Source of the DNA: Myotis daubentonii
Lineage: Eukaryota; Chordata; Mammalia; Chiroptera; Vespertilionidae
Reading direction: 5' to 3'
Length of the DNA stretch: 64,000 nt
Assembly (NCBI RefSeq): GCF_963259705.1
Contig: NC_081861.1
Span: forward strand, 110,514,102 to 110,578,101
The translations under genes were made by a program, and so were the position numbers. The notes beneath the pieces were generated by a model. It was given only the letters and a program-made list of their open reading frames with translations. It did not search any database and was not told the DNA's origin. Positions 32,453 through 44,790 of this stretch are shown here, in pieces; the first letter of the stretch is position 1; each line of letters begins with the position of its first letter.

Positions 32453-33360
32453 TCTTAATGTAAAAACGATGAAATGATGTCATTTAACATTTGAATGTTA
32501 AGTGACATTAACATTTAATGTCTAGCTCTGACCCACTACAAATTAATTTCCAAATAAAAATAGATTTTAGTTGTGAGATAATAATTGTAATGCAAGGCTA
32601 GTGAACTCAGTGCTATGATAAAAGTTAGTGATACAATACTTACATGAAATGTTTAGAGAAAGACAAAAGACAGAATACAAATATGCATTGAGTACTACAG
32701 TGCAGCCTAGAGATGGAAAAGAAGAGATTTCCCTTAAAAAAAGAACTGGGGATTGAAGTTTGGGGCTATTTAAGGATAAGAAACTTTCTATAGATGATGA
32801 AGTTATTCCAAGCTAAGCAAATGGAATGTTCAATCACACCGTGCGGAAGGTACTGTCTTATTTAATACAATAAAGAGATTAGCCTGCTTAGTGGTATAAC
32901 ATGCACACTGTTAAATCAATAAAGCTGATAAGTAACTATAACTAGTTGAGTAACTAGACAAAGAATTAATGTCACAAGGCCTCACTAGAAGAATATCTTT
33001 TATGGTGTGGCTAAGGAGTATCTTTTGCCCTATTCTGATTTATAGTTCTTGTGAAAGACTTCATTGGGGAAAAGGGTCATCCACATATGCAGTGGAGTTG
33101 AGAAGGTTGTCAAACACATTGTTTGATATATTTAACATGCCAAATTGTGTTAATAGGCTGAAAAAGTAGCCAAATCTATCAAGAAGTAATTTAATAGATA
33201 GTTCAAATTGAGTAAGTACAACATATAATGAGATGTTTTATAAGTCAGTATGAAAATTACTTCAGGATTTTATTATAAACTTATTCTCTGAGTTCCAATT
33301 GCTTCATCTACAAACTGATGTGATTAAATTAAACTATTTCAATGATTCTATGAAATTCTT

Positions 33361-33575
33361 GCCCAACCGGTGTGGCTCAGTGGTTGAGCGTTAACCTATG
33401 AACCAGAAGGTCATGATTCAATTCCCAGTCAGGGCGTATGCCCAAGTTGTGGACTCAATCCCCAGTGTAGGGTGTGCAGGAGGCAGCCAATCAATGATTC
33501 TCTCTCATTATTGATGTTTCTATGTCTCTCTCCCTCTCCCTTCCTCTCTAAAATCAATAAAAATACATTTAAAAC
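33361..33575 (+). mobile_element. Ves SINE
   Basis: tRNA-like head with A box (TGTGGCTCAGTGGTTGAGCG) and B-box-like GATTCAATTCC, then CCCCAGTGTAGGGTGTGCAGG, a TCTC pyrimidine stretch and an AATCAATAAAAATA tail. The tRNA-like head is an internal pol III promoter, not a tRNA gene. Confidence 0.92.
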
Positions 33576-33795
33576 AACAACTCATAGACACAGACAATAG
33601 CATGATTACAAGAGAGAAAGGGTTTGGTGGGAGGTAGAAGGTTAAGGGTGGGTGAATGATGATGAAAGAAGACTTGACTTGGGGTGGTGAACACACAATA
33701 TAATATACAGATGATGTATTATAGAATTGTTCACCTGGAAACATATATACTTTTATTAACTAATGTCACCCCAATGAATTCAATTAAAAAATACT
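33576..33795 (+). mobile_element. L1 3' UTR fragment
   Basis: CATAGACACAGACAATAGCA, GGTGGTGAACACACAATATA, and TGTCACCCCAATGAATTCAA, matching the 3' end of the L1 at 2514-5752. 33796-34360 beyond it is AT-rich with no gene. Confidence 0.85.
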
Positions 33796-34364
33796 TATTC
33801 AATGTAATAAGTATTTCTACTTAATAGAATTAACTTTTTTCCATTTCTTGAAAAAAAAAAATAAACTACATTTTTATTTCAGTTTCTTAATGTAATATAT
33901 TTTTGCTTAAAATATCGTATTGATTGCTTGGTCATAATTTCTGTAAAAAATACATATATAAATTGAATTTTGTGTTTTAAATATTCTTTGACTGTAAATT
34001 TTTCAATGAGGGATCATTATAATTATTAGTATAGTAATTAAATAAAATGACATTCACATTTTTTATTTGTAAAATATATTAAACAAATATTAACATGTTA
34101 TTGAGAATTAGTTACTAGTAGAGTCATATGGGGCTGTTTTTGTACTAAGTTCATGTATTTACAATGAATATTAATTTTCGCTAGAATGAGATCGGAGTCA
34201 GCATCATTTATTTTTGTCCACTTGTTTTTGCAGAGGTGAGCAATGAAAAAAATCTATTCACTTAAATAAATGGATGCAAATGGAGGAAGTTTGGTTATAA
34301 CACTTTCATTCAATTATTTGATATCCTTTGGCAGGAGTCAGAAAACTTACCAAGGAAAATAGAG

Positions 34365-34480
34365 ACTGACTCATAGAGAGCAGGTAGATAGCTCTGGCAG
34401 GGAGTGGGGAGATGGGAGTGGGCAGTGGTGTTGGGTGGGTGGAAGGATTGAGCAAAAAAAGAAAAATAAAGAAAACTTAC
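34365..34480 (+). mobile_element. Short L1 3' UTR fragment
   Basis: GACTCATAGAGAGCAGGTAGATAGCT, then a G-rich stretch and GAAAAATAAAG. Very short, decayed copy. Confidence 0.5.
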
Positions 34481-34609
34481 TGGGGCTATGAATCAATGTT
34501 AATGTTTTTTTAACCTCTTTCATTAGGTAGTGATTTGGGGTGCAGTTACTTAGGATAAGGGTTGGTTTAAAGTCATCTGTTTAGTAGCCAAAAATCTCTA
34601 AGTAAGATG

Positions 34610-36370
34610 CAGCCATACCTCGTTTTATTTTGCTTTGCTTTATTGTGCTTCATAGATATTGTGAATTTCACAAATTGAAAGTTTGTGGAAACTCTGCATT
34701 GAGCAAGTCTACCTGTGGCAGTTTTCCAAGAACTTTTGCTCACTTTGTGAATCTATGTCACATTTTGGTAATTCTCACAATTTTCAAACTTTTTTATTAT
34801 TATTACTAGAGGCCCAGTGTATGAAATTCATGCATGGGAGGGGGGTCCCTTCAGCCCAGCCTGCACCCTCTCCAGTCCGGGACCCCTTGGGGGATGTCCC
34901 ACTGCCGGTTTAGGCAGTGGGACATCCCTCTCACAATCCTGGACCGCTGGCTCCTAATCACTCACCTGCCTGCCTGCCTGGTCACCCCTAACTGCCCCCC
35001 CCTGCCTGCCTGGTTGCCCCTTACTGCCTCCCACTCCCAGCCAGGTCACCCCCAACTGCCCACTCCCTGCCAGTCTGGTCACTCTTAACTGCCCCCCCCC
35101 CCAACGCCAGCTTGGTCACCCCTTACTGCCTCTCCTGCCAACCTGGTTGCCCCCAACTGCACCCCCCTGCTGGCCTGGTCACCCCTTACTTCCCCCCCTG
35201 CCAGTCTGTTTGCCCCCATCAGCCCCCCTCTGCTGGCCTGGTTGCCCCTAACTGCCCCCCCACCGGCCTAGTTGCCCCTCACTAGCCCCCCTGCCATCCT
35301 AATCACCCCAACTGCCCCCCCCTGCTGGTCTGGTCTCCCCCAACTGCCCCCCCTGCTGGGCTGTTCACCCCTTACTGCACCCCCCCCCCGGCTGGCCTGG
35401 TTTCTTCTTACTACCCCCCTGCTGGCCTGGTCACCCCCAACTTCCCCCCCACCGCTGACCTGGTCACCCCACACAGCCTGCTTGTTCAGTTGTTTGGTTG
35501 TCCCTCACTAACCTCCCCACCAGCCTGGTCATAGGCAGCCATCTTGTGAGGGCATGAGGGTTAATTTGCATATTACCTCTTTATTATATAGGATACATAG
35601 TATGGTGATCTGTGATTATTATACTTGTCATGGTGATCTGTGATCAGTGAACTTTGATGTTACTATGTAATTGTTTCTGGCTGCCAGCAACTATGCTCAT
35701 ATGACAGCGGATTTAATCAATATATGTTATGTGTGTTCTGACTGCTCCACTGAGGGCCCATCTCCCCATCTCTCTCACTCTCCTTGGGCTTCACTATTCC
35801 CTGAGATAAAACAATTTTAAAAGGAGACCAATTGATAACCCTACAATGGCCTCTAAATATTCAGTTGAAAGGAAGAGTTGCATGTCTCTGAATTTAAATC
35901 AAAAGCTGTAATTGATTTAGTGAGGAAGGCATGTCAAAAGCTGAGATAGGCCAAAAGCTAGGCTTCTTGTGTCAGTTAGCCACGTTGTGACTGCAAAAGA
36001 AAGTTCTTAAAGGACATGAAAAGTGCTACTTCAGTGAACACACAAATGATAAGAAAATGAAACATATTGTTCATGTGGAAAAAGTTTTAGCAACCTGGAT
36101 GAAATATCAAACTCTCCACAATATTACCATAAACCAATGTCCAATCCAGAGCCACATCCCGAAATCTCTTCAATTCTTTAAAGGCTCAGAAAGGGAAGGA
36201 AGCTGCAAAAGAAAAGCTTAAAGCCAGCAGAGGTTGGTTTTTGAGGTTTTAGGAAAGAAGTCATCTTCAGAACGTAATAGAAGTGCAACGTGAGGCAACA
36301 GGTGCTGATACAGAAGCTGCAGCAAGTTATTGAGAAGAACAAAATCCACAATATCTCTGAGGTATGCCTG
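34610..36370 (+). mobile_element. Tigger1 (pogo/TcMar) DNA transposon, internally deleted
   Basis: Starts CAGCCATACCTCGTTTTATT and ends GAGGTATGCCTG followed by TA. Internal text includes TTTTGGTAATTCTCACAA, GTGATCAGTGAACTTTGATG and the N-terminal transposase start (ATGGCCTCTAAATATTCAGT, TTAAATCAAAAGCTGTAATTG). About 970 bp remain without the HeliBat inside, so most of the transposase, including the DDE core, is missing. Ancient and inactive. Confidence 0.9.
34806..35593 (-). mobile_element. Non-autonomous HeliBat (in Tigger1)
   Basis: On the minus strand it begins TCCTATATAATAAAGAGGTA and ends CTAG (34806-34809), with A at 34805 and T at 35594. The body is a C-rich minisatellite of about 30-bp units (ACTGCCCCCC, TGCCTGG/TGGCCTGGT, TTGCCCC) from 34930 to 35530. 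A complete short Helitron of 788 bp that split a Tigger1. Confidence 0.92.
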
Positions 36371-36769
36371 TACTGCTTTTTTTTAAAAAAAAAAATAATT
36401 TTAGTGCTGCCCAATGTGGCTTGTGCCAAGTGACTAGTTCCATCTCCGGACTAGGATAAGTTATTGCTGTGCAGCTTTTAATGCACAGATGTCTATGACT
36501 GCATTATTTTTCTTTAAGTCATTTAATCAGATAATTATAGGGGGGAAAAAGTATTCCTAGGTACATTTGAAAAATGTTAAATTTTGAGGTGTCCTTGTAG
36601 TGACTAATTTAATTTTCTGGTCAGCATTTGACTCAGAATACATCAAGAGAGCACACGGCTGCTAAGTTGCCAGGATTTTTCAACTGGCTTACAGGTTTGT
36701 TTCCCAATTGTATAATCATTAATTATCTAGAAGGGCATTTTAGCCCATAACCATTTTTCAGTTTCATTT

Positions 36770-37090
36770 AAAAATAGAAACAGACTCATAAATACAGAGA
36801 ACAAACTAATGGTTACTGAATAATAGGGTAGTGGGAGGATGCGTGAAAAAGGTAAAGGGAAATGAGAGGTACACACTTTCAGTTATAAAATAAATTACAA
36901 GGATGTAATGTACAGCATATGAAAAATAGTCAATAATATCATAATAACTTTGTATGGTGACATATGTTGGTTACTAGACTTATTGTGGTTATAATATAAT
37001 AAGTTATACAAATGTCAAATCATTATGTTGTACACCTGAAACTAATATAATTTTATGTCCACTGTACTTTAATAAAAAATGTAAAAAAAA
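36770..37090 (+). mobile_element. Old L1 3' UTR (L1M-like)
   Basis: CATAAATACAGAGAACAAACTAATGGTTAC-like start, GTAATGTACAGCATATG, GTTGTACACCTGAAACTAAT, TTTAATAAAAAATG end. 36371-36769 and 37091-37409 around it show no gene. Confidence 0.8.
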
Positions 37091-37429
37091 TTCTAGCACA
37101 TATTGAGACAATACACTTATGTGACAATAAATTCTTTTAGAATTTGTTATTCATTAATTCTACATATATTAGTTACTTGATTTCAAGTAGATAATAAGGC
37201 AAAGGAAAAGAAAAGATAAATAAGATATTGTTCTACCCTCACAGACACCGTCTTTATTTCTGTTTGAATATGTTTGAATCTTTCTTTCATAGACAAAAAT
37301 TTAAGAGAAACCCTTATGCTTCATACAATATTATTCTCTTCAATAATTTTCTAGATCTATATACTTTCTTAGTCACTCCATAATTCTGGGTCCAAGATCC
37401 AGGAAAATGTCCATAACATGCATATTTTT

Positions 37430-37654
37430 ATGTTTTGTATTTTTATTTTTAAATTATTTTTATTGATTTCAAAGAGGAAGGGAGAGGGAGAGAGAGATAG
37501 AAACATCAATGATGACAGAATCATTGATTGGTTGCCTCTTGCATGCCCCCTACTGGGGATTGAGCCCACAACCCGGGCATGTGCCCTGACTGAGAATCAA
37601 ACCTTGATCTCTTGGTTCATAGGTCAATGCTCAACCACTGAGCCACGGGAGCTT
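37430..37654 (-). mobile_element. Ves SINE
   Basis: Minus-strand copy with reversed tail, GAGGAAGGGAGAGGG, GGGGATTGAGCCCACAACC and GCTCAACCACTGAGCCAC. Flanking CATAACATGCATATTTTTA and CATAATCTGCATATTTTTA form the target duplication. 37675-38361 beyond it has no gene. Confidence 0.93.
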
Positions 37655-38361
37655 GGCCATAATCTGCATATTTTTAAAAAGCACATTCTCGATAGAATCA
37701 TATATTGTTCTATCGATGTTTAGATAATGACAAGTGTCAGTTACCATTCATCTTACTGTAAAAGGTACACAGGGAAATATGCAATTTTATCTTAATCATA
37801 ATAATCTCAGGGAAATGTAATAGAAAAATAATTCAGACTCTTGGTGGCCCAGAATATATTATTTTGAGCTACTTAGATGGCCAATTTAGTAATTATTCTT
37901 GTGCCTAGGACACATTATTTTCAATCTATTATAACATTGTATTTATTCTGACTGCTCTCTACAGTTTGCTTAATCAATGGCCAACACTGTGTTTTGGGCA
38001 CAGTGGGAACACAAAGATCTAAAACACAGATATTAACTTCAAGGAGTTTACTTGGAATGTTCCCTCCCCAGATAATAGAAAGGCAATTGATGTTTTGTTA
38101 TCAGGACTCATTGATATGCCTGGGGCTCATCAATTTGAGAACTATTTGAGATCCTTTCCAATTATTTACATGCTCTATACTATGAAGGGAAAACACACTT
38201 ACCAAGAAGTGATGATAATAGATGCTAACACTGAGGCTTAAGAAACCTGTTGGTAAATAGGTTGGAAAGTTGGAGATGGCAATAAATTGTTTGCAAGTGG
38301 TATAAAAATCAACTATATATTTATCAACATTTATTAATTTTTAGTACTAGAAAAAACCTAC

Positions 38362-38884
38362 TGTATCAGTGAGGGTCCTCCAGGGAAATAGAAACAATAG
38401 GATGTGTGTGTAGTGTAGAGAGCAAGAGGAAAGAAAGAGATTGTTTTATTATAGTGAATTGGATCACATAATTATGGAGGCGGGCAAGTCTCATGATCTG
38501 CTATCAGCAAGTTGAAGACCTAGAAGAGCTGATGGTATAATTCAACTCCAAAAGCCAGGAGGCTTGAAACCAAGGAAGAAACAATATTTCAATTTGAGTC
38601 TGAAGTCAGGAAAAAAATAGATGATATCTCAGATTGAAGGTAATCAGGCAGGAAGAATTCCCTCTTATTTGGAGAGGGGTCAGCCTTCTGTTTATTCAAG
38701 CCTTCAATTGCTTGGCTAAGGCCTACCCACACTAGGGAGGACTATCTATTTTACTCAGTCTATTTATTGAAATGTTAAATGCATCCAAAAACACTCACAC
38801 AAAAACAACCAAAATAATATTTGATCAAATATCTGAGCACCCGTAGCCCAGTCATGTTGGTTGACATATTAATTTTCCATTACA
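38362..38884 (-). mobile_element. MLT2-like ERVL LTR
   Basis: Plus strand starts TGTATCAGTGAGGGTCCTCC and ends ...TTAATTTTCCATTACA. Internal AATTCCCTCTTATTTGGAGA, CCTTCAATTGCTTGG and AATATCTGAGCACC-like blocks match this family. The minus-strand sense is chosen because AATAAAACAATCTC lies near the expected polyadenylation position. Confidence 0.8.
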
Positions 38885-39049
38885 CCTACAAAACAAGTGG
38901 GGATATAAGAGAAAGGTATAATTGCATTTATAGAAACCTGCAGGTAAAACACCTACCAATATAGAAAAAGATACTCATTTCATTCTCTATTTCCAAGTTT
39001 TAAAAATGCATTGCAAGTTAAAACTTTGGAAATCTATTCAGGCTCTCCA

Positions 39050-39150
39050 TATTATGTATGAAGGAACTGTGATGCAATGAAGTAAGTGACTTGTCCAAGA
39101 TTATACATCTCATTAACCCTAAAGCCAGAATTAAAACAAAAACCATATAG
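39050..39150 (+). mobile_element. MIR-like fragment
   Basis: GAAGGAACTGTGATGCAATG, GTGACTTGTCCAAGATTATAC and AAAGCCAGAATTAAAAC follow the MIR core order, strongly decayed. Confidence 0.5.
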
Positions 39151-39154
39151 CTTC

Positions 39155-40283
39155 AATATTCTTTCTAAGGATACACTGATATAATTGCCCCATTATCACC
39201 TGCATGCAAGACAGGAAATCTGGATAAAATTCAAACTAAATTTCAAGATGGGATTGATGCATTTCATGTTGTAAAACATCTACCTCTGTGCTACTAGTAA
39301 TTCTGATTCAGATCTCAAAGTACTTTGTGCACAGCTATTACTGAGTTATGTGTCAATTTGGAGTTAATTCAAAACATGTTGTTTTGCATCCTCTCATAAG
39401 AACTTAAAAAAATAGACCTTTAACACTGCCTATGAAAATGAAGACCATGATAAGGAGATGTTTTTTACAGGCATGGAATCAGAATGGACTATTTATTTTC
39501 AAGTTTTGGTCACTGAGAAAATACATCTCTTCTAAGCTAACAAGATTAGAAAACACTTTCTTATATTTTTAAAACTCTTCAGGTTTTCAAGCAAATATTT
39601 ATGTAAAGACATTCACATTTTCAGATGCATTGTAAAAATAATGGCAAACCTGAATGAGGGGACTGATGGCAAGATACTTTCCCTTAATAAACCACCTTCA
39701 AAATTTCTGTAAGATCCCCAAAATAGATCATAATGAATTCGCTGTTACAAATTCTCCCAGGACAAAGTGGCACAGTTTTAGAAGTGAGCTACTGGGAAAA
39801 GAATCTGGCAGGGGGTGGGATGAGTGAAGAGACTCTAGAAGGAAGTGAGTTTAAACACTTTGCTTTTGCTCACATGCTTGGTTTTAAGCCTCGGCTACTG
39901 TAACTCGGGAAGGAAGAAGCTGGGTTCAATATTTGCAAGTCCAGGAGGGAAGAGCTGTGAGTGAGCATGCATATTAGCAGCTGGAGTGTGTTGTGGTAGC
40001 TGCTTTCCTGTGCTAAGCTGATTTACTTGTTTAAGGTCTGACCTCATCATCCTGTCAGTATGGGTTCCCACCTACACTGTTAGCTGCAGCTTTGCAGCTA
40101 GAAAGCTAGAAGTATTCTCTGTGTAGCACAGGCAGCAGGCAGCGGGGGAGGGGGGAAACAAGAAAAGGCTGCTCTAGGCACTTGTGCTTTTGTTAGTTCA
40201 ACAGAAGAGGCAGAGAAACCAGAGATAACAAAGGCTCCGTTTCCTTTCTGTGAGAGAAGGCTTTTGTCTTTCCTCCTGCAACA
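39155..40283 (+). promoter_or_regulatory. Unique region, possible promoter / 5' UTR of the exon at 40284
   Basis: No repeat is recognised here. The part from about 39860 to 40283 is less AT-rich than the surroundings, with CAGCTGGAGTGTG, a GCAGCAGGCAGCGGGGGAGG stretch (40127-40146) and no CpG island. Any transcription start is unknown. Inference only, from its place before an open frame with a splice donor. Confidence 0.3.
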
Positions 40284-40705
40284 ATGTCAATGTCTGGCAA
40301 GAAAGAGTTTGATGTGAAACAGATCCTACTGCTACGCTGGAGGTGGTTTAGTCATCCTTCTCAAGGTTCTTCCAACCCTGGAAACTGCCTTCAGCAGGAA
40401 GGATATGAGCATAGAGGGACCCAGGTTCAGGGCAGGTTGAAGAACCACTCTCGGGACAGAAACGGACTGAAGAAAAGCAATAGTCCTGTCCACCACAACA
40501 TATTGCCACCAGTGCCAGGACTGGCCCCTGCCTATCAAAGAGTGCTTCAGAATTGGCACCCACAGAACCTGATAGAACATCTTCGAGCAAATGAAGATAC
40601 TCCTAAAGCAGTTCCAGAGGAGAATTTGTTCAAAAGAGCTTGTGAGAAACACTCACAAGATTTGGAGATGATGGCTGATGAAAGTACAGGCGAGTCTACT
40701 GCCAG
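40284..40705 (+). CDS. Candidate first coding exon of an unrecognised host gene
   Basis: A frame of 140 codons plus 2 bases opens at ATG 40284 (a second in-frame ATG at 40290) and runs to CTGCCAG|GTAGGA, a consensus splice donor at 40705/40706; the stop codon that closes the frame is inside the intron's GTAG. The N-terminus reads MSMSGKKEFDVKQILLLRWR; the C-terminal part is polar and charged (FKRACEKHSQDLEMMADEST). No signal peptide or membrane segment. No repeat overlaps it, and it is the longest non-transposon frame in the window besides the CLNS1A copy. I do not recognise the gene. If real, the acceptor exon lies beyond the following intron-like DNA and the donor phase is 2. A chance frame in unique DNA is possible. 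Confidence 0.5.
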
Positions 40706-42566
40706 GTAGGAGTTTTCGTTAGCGTAATTGAAAGTCCTAGCCTAGGTTATCTTATCCTCTAAAATTCTCACTTAGTGTTTCAATAAAAGGGTTATAATAA
40801 TCTCTGATTTATATATAGTCAATCAGGATCTCCAAGAAACATCCCCCCTTCTAAGTCTATGAAGAAAACAGTAATAACACCTTTTCACAATTGATAGGGA
40901 ATATATTTTAGGGTTGTGATTTTACTTCTGCTATGTCATTCTGATTCCATTAAGAATTCTGTTTCAGTTCTAAGAGATGTTTACTATAAGTACTAATTTT
41001 TTGAAAATATCCTTTGTAGCTTGGATGTTCAAATAGTGATTATTTACAAAAGTGTAGTGAATCACATAGAACTCTTTTTACTTTGTGAGTTAAGCCAACT
41101 CTGACAAAATAAAACCTCATACTGCTCAGCACATTCTTATCGGCTCTGTAGTGCATAGTTGCTATATTGACGAGTTATAAATGTTATCTATGTGAGAACA
41201 CGGGACAGCTTCCTTTGGCATTTGAGATTTACCTCAAGTTGTATTAGTTTCATAGCTAGTTTGTAACCATAAAAAACATTTTACATAAAGCAAGTAATAA
41301 AATGTTGCTCAGAGCAGAGAGATGTTAAAGTAGGAAATGCAATTATGTTAATTATTTCAGGACATTGAATGGAACAGGAAATGATTTAAAAAGTATAATT
41401 TCAGGATAATTTACAAAATATTTAACTTTATCTTTATTGTTTGAGTGGGAGAAAATTGTTCCCTCTTCATCTTGGCAACATAATGAAATTGTAAAAGAGC
41501 TTTGGAAAAATAAGTTTTTGGGGTATGTTTTAATATGTATAACAGTTTGGCATGAAACTATATTTATTTGGAAATCTGGATATTTGATAAATGTGTCTCT
41601 ACATAAGTATATAAGAAATGGCTTATTTGCTTCTAGATATAATTTTTTCCAATATATCTGCCTGACAATTTCTTTCTTTTATAAATTCAAAACATAATAC
41701 CAATAAAAAAGCAAAATACAATATATGGCAAAGGACAAATCAAGTGAGTGAAATGATGCCTTTATAGGAACTCGGTCTTCTTGTTGAAATGTAAACATGC
41801 AAAAGACAAAGTGTGATATGACAAAGTGTGTATTAACGAATTGTCCTAAATATTTTTGTGATTACCCCCCAAAATGCTATATAATTGTTGGGTTGAGTAC
41901 AACTAATTGGACTTTCAAAGTAAGATATAATCCACATTTTTAGATTCAGCAGATCTTCAAATTATCTCTCCTCACCATGAATATCCATTTTAAAAACTGC
42001 AGAATTTGGAGGTTAATATTTAATACATTTGACTCTCTCGTAGAGAAATTTAAATTATCCACTCTGGTCTAACAAAATTTTTTGAGGATCCCTGATTTCA
42101 TTTTCCAGCATGAAAATATATTTATAATAAATGAGTTGCTAAAATTAAATGCTGGATAAAATATCAAATATAAAGTGTTACCAAATAATATTTTTAAAAA
42201 TATTTCTTTTTATTTTATTTCTGATAGTTTCCATGTTCTAAATAAATGTCTGTTAATTATCCTATGGTTAAAGTGGAAAGTTAATATTTTCTTAAAATAA
42301 ACAGGAAGTGCTTTTACTGATGTGCCAGGGATATTTTAAGCAGAAGAGAAGGGTGAATTGAGTATCTTATTAACTGAAATATAATCGCTTATTAATTTAT
42401 CATTGGCCATTCTAAATTATGTCTTGGTTAAGGAAGATTTGAAAAGGAGTTCTCTTATGTCCAGCTTTTCTAATGCCTGTCTTCAACAAGATACGGGCGC
42501 AGGAGGAAAGGATTCTGATTAGTTGGCAACAGCCTTCCATCCCCAAAATAGAACTCTTGTAGTAGT
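40706..42566. other. Intron-like AT-rich DNA, no gene seen
   Basis: Unique-looking sequence downstream of the candidate exon. The only frame above 80 codons (41437-41697) has no recognisable domain or splice context. Confidence 0.5.
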
Positions 42567-42597
42567 TAAAAACAAACAAACAAACAAACAAACAAAA
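42567..42597. repeat. (CAAA)n microsatellite
   Basis: Seven AAAC/CAAA units in an AT-rich region. 42598-43457 on either side contains no recognised gene. Confidence 0.9.
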
Positions 42598-43457
42598 ATG
42601 GCAGTCAGTGTGAATTACCACACTGGTACAATATGGACTCTGACACTCAGGGCAAAGTGATGGTCTTTAAGCCATCCTGCTTTCTACAAATATTGCATGA
42701 AATAGAGAATGGACTAAATTTATAACATGTAATATAACTGGATAATCTGCAGTTATTCCTAAAATAGATATTAAAGCCAAGTTATTACAGTTATATTAAT
42801 ATACAAGTTTGGAGATTTAAAAACCCAAATACATTCTTATGTAATTGAGTTATAAGTATATGTACTTCATTTAAGAACATCTCTCTATCATGACCCCACA
42901 CTGTGAGTATGCATATATCAGTATCCCTGGCATCAGAGACCTGAACTCAATTGTCATTTTCTTTGTGTCTTTCTCATCTACTAACTACATGTTTGCTTCC
43001 CCCTAACTACCTTACTCAGTGTCCTTTATTTTATTTTTTTACTATATGCATACTTTATGTATTAATGTGTTTTACTCAACACTCTTTAAAGACCATTCCA
43101 TATTACTCTTTGTGTGTGTATATATATTTTTTATTTTAGTATTCCAAAACCTTCCCTAAATTTTACAACCATTCATTTTTATAAAAGAGAAAGCCTTAAT
43201 TTTATAACATAAAATTCAACAATTTTCACTTTTAATTTTAATATTGTTTTCTCGCAAAAAAACCCCATGAATTTTATACAGTTTGTGGTACAGAGGGAAC
43301 AATATGCAAAACAGTAGAACAGTTTGTGCTGCTTGCCCATAACCTGGATATGCCCATTTCTGTCCTCCAAAGGGTGGGAAAAAACAGGAATCCTGCCTGG
43401 CAGGGCCTGACTTAGTGACAGACCCTTGGGTTGGGCCAAGACCTTAGAAGTCAAGTC

Positions 43458-43517
43458 TCTCTCTCTCTCTCTCTCCATATACGTGTGTGTGTGTGTATGT
43501 GTGTGTGTGTATGTATA
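43458..43517. repeat. (CT)n and (GT)n microsatellites
   Basis: A CT run (43458-43476) followed by interrupted GT runs (43485-43517). They directly adjoin the Tc1-like fragment. Confidence 0.92.
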
Positions 43518-43518
43518 T

Positions 43519-43702
43519 CCCACGTTCAAAGGCTGTTAAATCGCATTGTTTACCCATATTTTCAGGAAAAAAATCACTTCTGTCGTGGTAAACAACCTGC
43601 TTCCCTATTTATAATGGTCTGGCCCTCTAGCAACTTCAGCGCGAAATTATAGCTAATTTGCCTACAAACATCAGGTGGTCGTAATAATCTGGCCACTCAG
43701 TG
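43519..43702 (-). mobile_element. Tc1-like DNA transposon 5' end with start of transposase
   Basis: On the minus strand it starts CACTGAGTGGCCAGATTATT next to a TA (43703-43704), the terminal repeat and target of a Tc1/mariner element. An ATG at 43557 follows 145 bp later and opens MGKQCDLTAFERG, the usual beginning of a Tc1-type transposase. After 13 codons the sequence runs into the GT microsatellite, so the rest is missing. Confidence 0.7.
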
Positions 43703-44332
43703 TATACTATATATAATACTTAAAACAATAAAGAATTAAAAAAAAGAAAAAGTAGAAAAATAAATAAAGTCTAGCCACAGTGACACATAAAAAAACAAAG
43801 AAGTCAAGTCTTGTGCATGGAGAATGGGGGACCAACCCCCCATAGTGCATTTCTAAATAAGATTCTAGAGCTTTTAATATGGGAATTTAGTTTAAGAAAT
43901 AATTTCTTGCTAGTAGGTCATAAAGGTATCTTTATATATTATATGCTACTAACTTTTAGTATTAACTTTTGCATTCAGGACTTTATTCTGTTGTGAATAA
44001 ACTTTTGCTCTCTTTTAAAAATGTTTTAGAGATATGTAAATATTTATGTAATATTTTTAAAAGTTTACTAATTTTCTCCAAAAATCCACCTGAATTTCAT
44101 TAGAAATATATGGAAGTTATAGATTAATTTAAAGAGACATGCTTTTATAATAACTCTTCTCATAAAATCCAATTAATAAAAATACTTTTGTAATTTTTAA
44201 TAGTTTTTATAATTTCTTTATAGAATTCTTTCTTTTGCTAATATTCTTTCTTTTGCTAATTTTTAGTGATTTTATAGATTTATTGCTATTACAAATGATG
44301 TCTTTTTATTTAATTTGTTTCTTATATAAAAA

Positions 44333-44468
44333 AGTGACTCAGTTGGATTTGTGTCCTCCTGTGCATTAAAAGGTTGCCATTTCAATTCCCTGACAGGAAA
44401 CATGGCCAGGTTGCAGACTTGATCCCCAGTGGGGGGCGTGCACGAGGCAGCCATCTATGTTTCACTCT

Positions 44469-44523
<55 letters not shown>

Positions 44524-44575
44524 ATCTTCGTTCCTCTCTCTCTCTCAACTAATTCAGATTAAAGAAAAAAAGTGT
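44333..44575 (+). mobile_element. Ves SINE with expanded (TC)n
   Basis: Diverged head, GATCCCCAGTGGGGGGCGTG, GAGGCAGCCATC, then a long TC tract (44470-44550) and a short A-rich end. The TC tract has expanded beyond the usual Ves length. 43745-44332 before it has no gene. Confidence 0.8.
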
Positions 44576-44790
44576 TGTTGACTTTGGTTGCAGGTTCTAT
44601 CCCAGGTCAAGTCAGGGCACATACCTAGTTGTGGGTTTGATCCCCTGTCGCAGTGCATATGGGAGACAACTGGTCCATGTTTCTCTCACATTGATGTATC
44701 TCTCTCTCTCTCCCTTCTTTTATGTGAAAAAAATCAATGGACATTTCCTTGCTCGAGGACTAAGAAAAAGAAATTTAAAAAAAAATCCAA
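44576..44790 (+). mobile_element. Ves SINE
   Basis: GTTGCAGGTTCTATCCCAGG, CACATACCTAGTTGTGGGTTTGATCCCC, pyrimidine stretch and AAATCAATGGACA. Head-to-tail with the preceding copy. 44791-45599 after it has no gene, only an A run at 44820. Confidence 0.8.

Noticed and set aside
44374..44562. 62-codon serine/leucine-rich frame
   Set aside because: Translation of a Ves SINE and its expanded TC tract.
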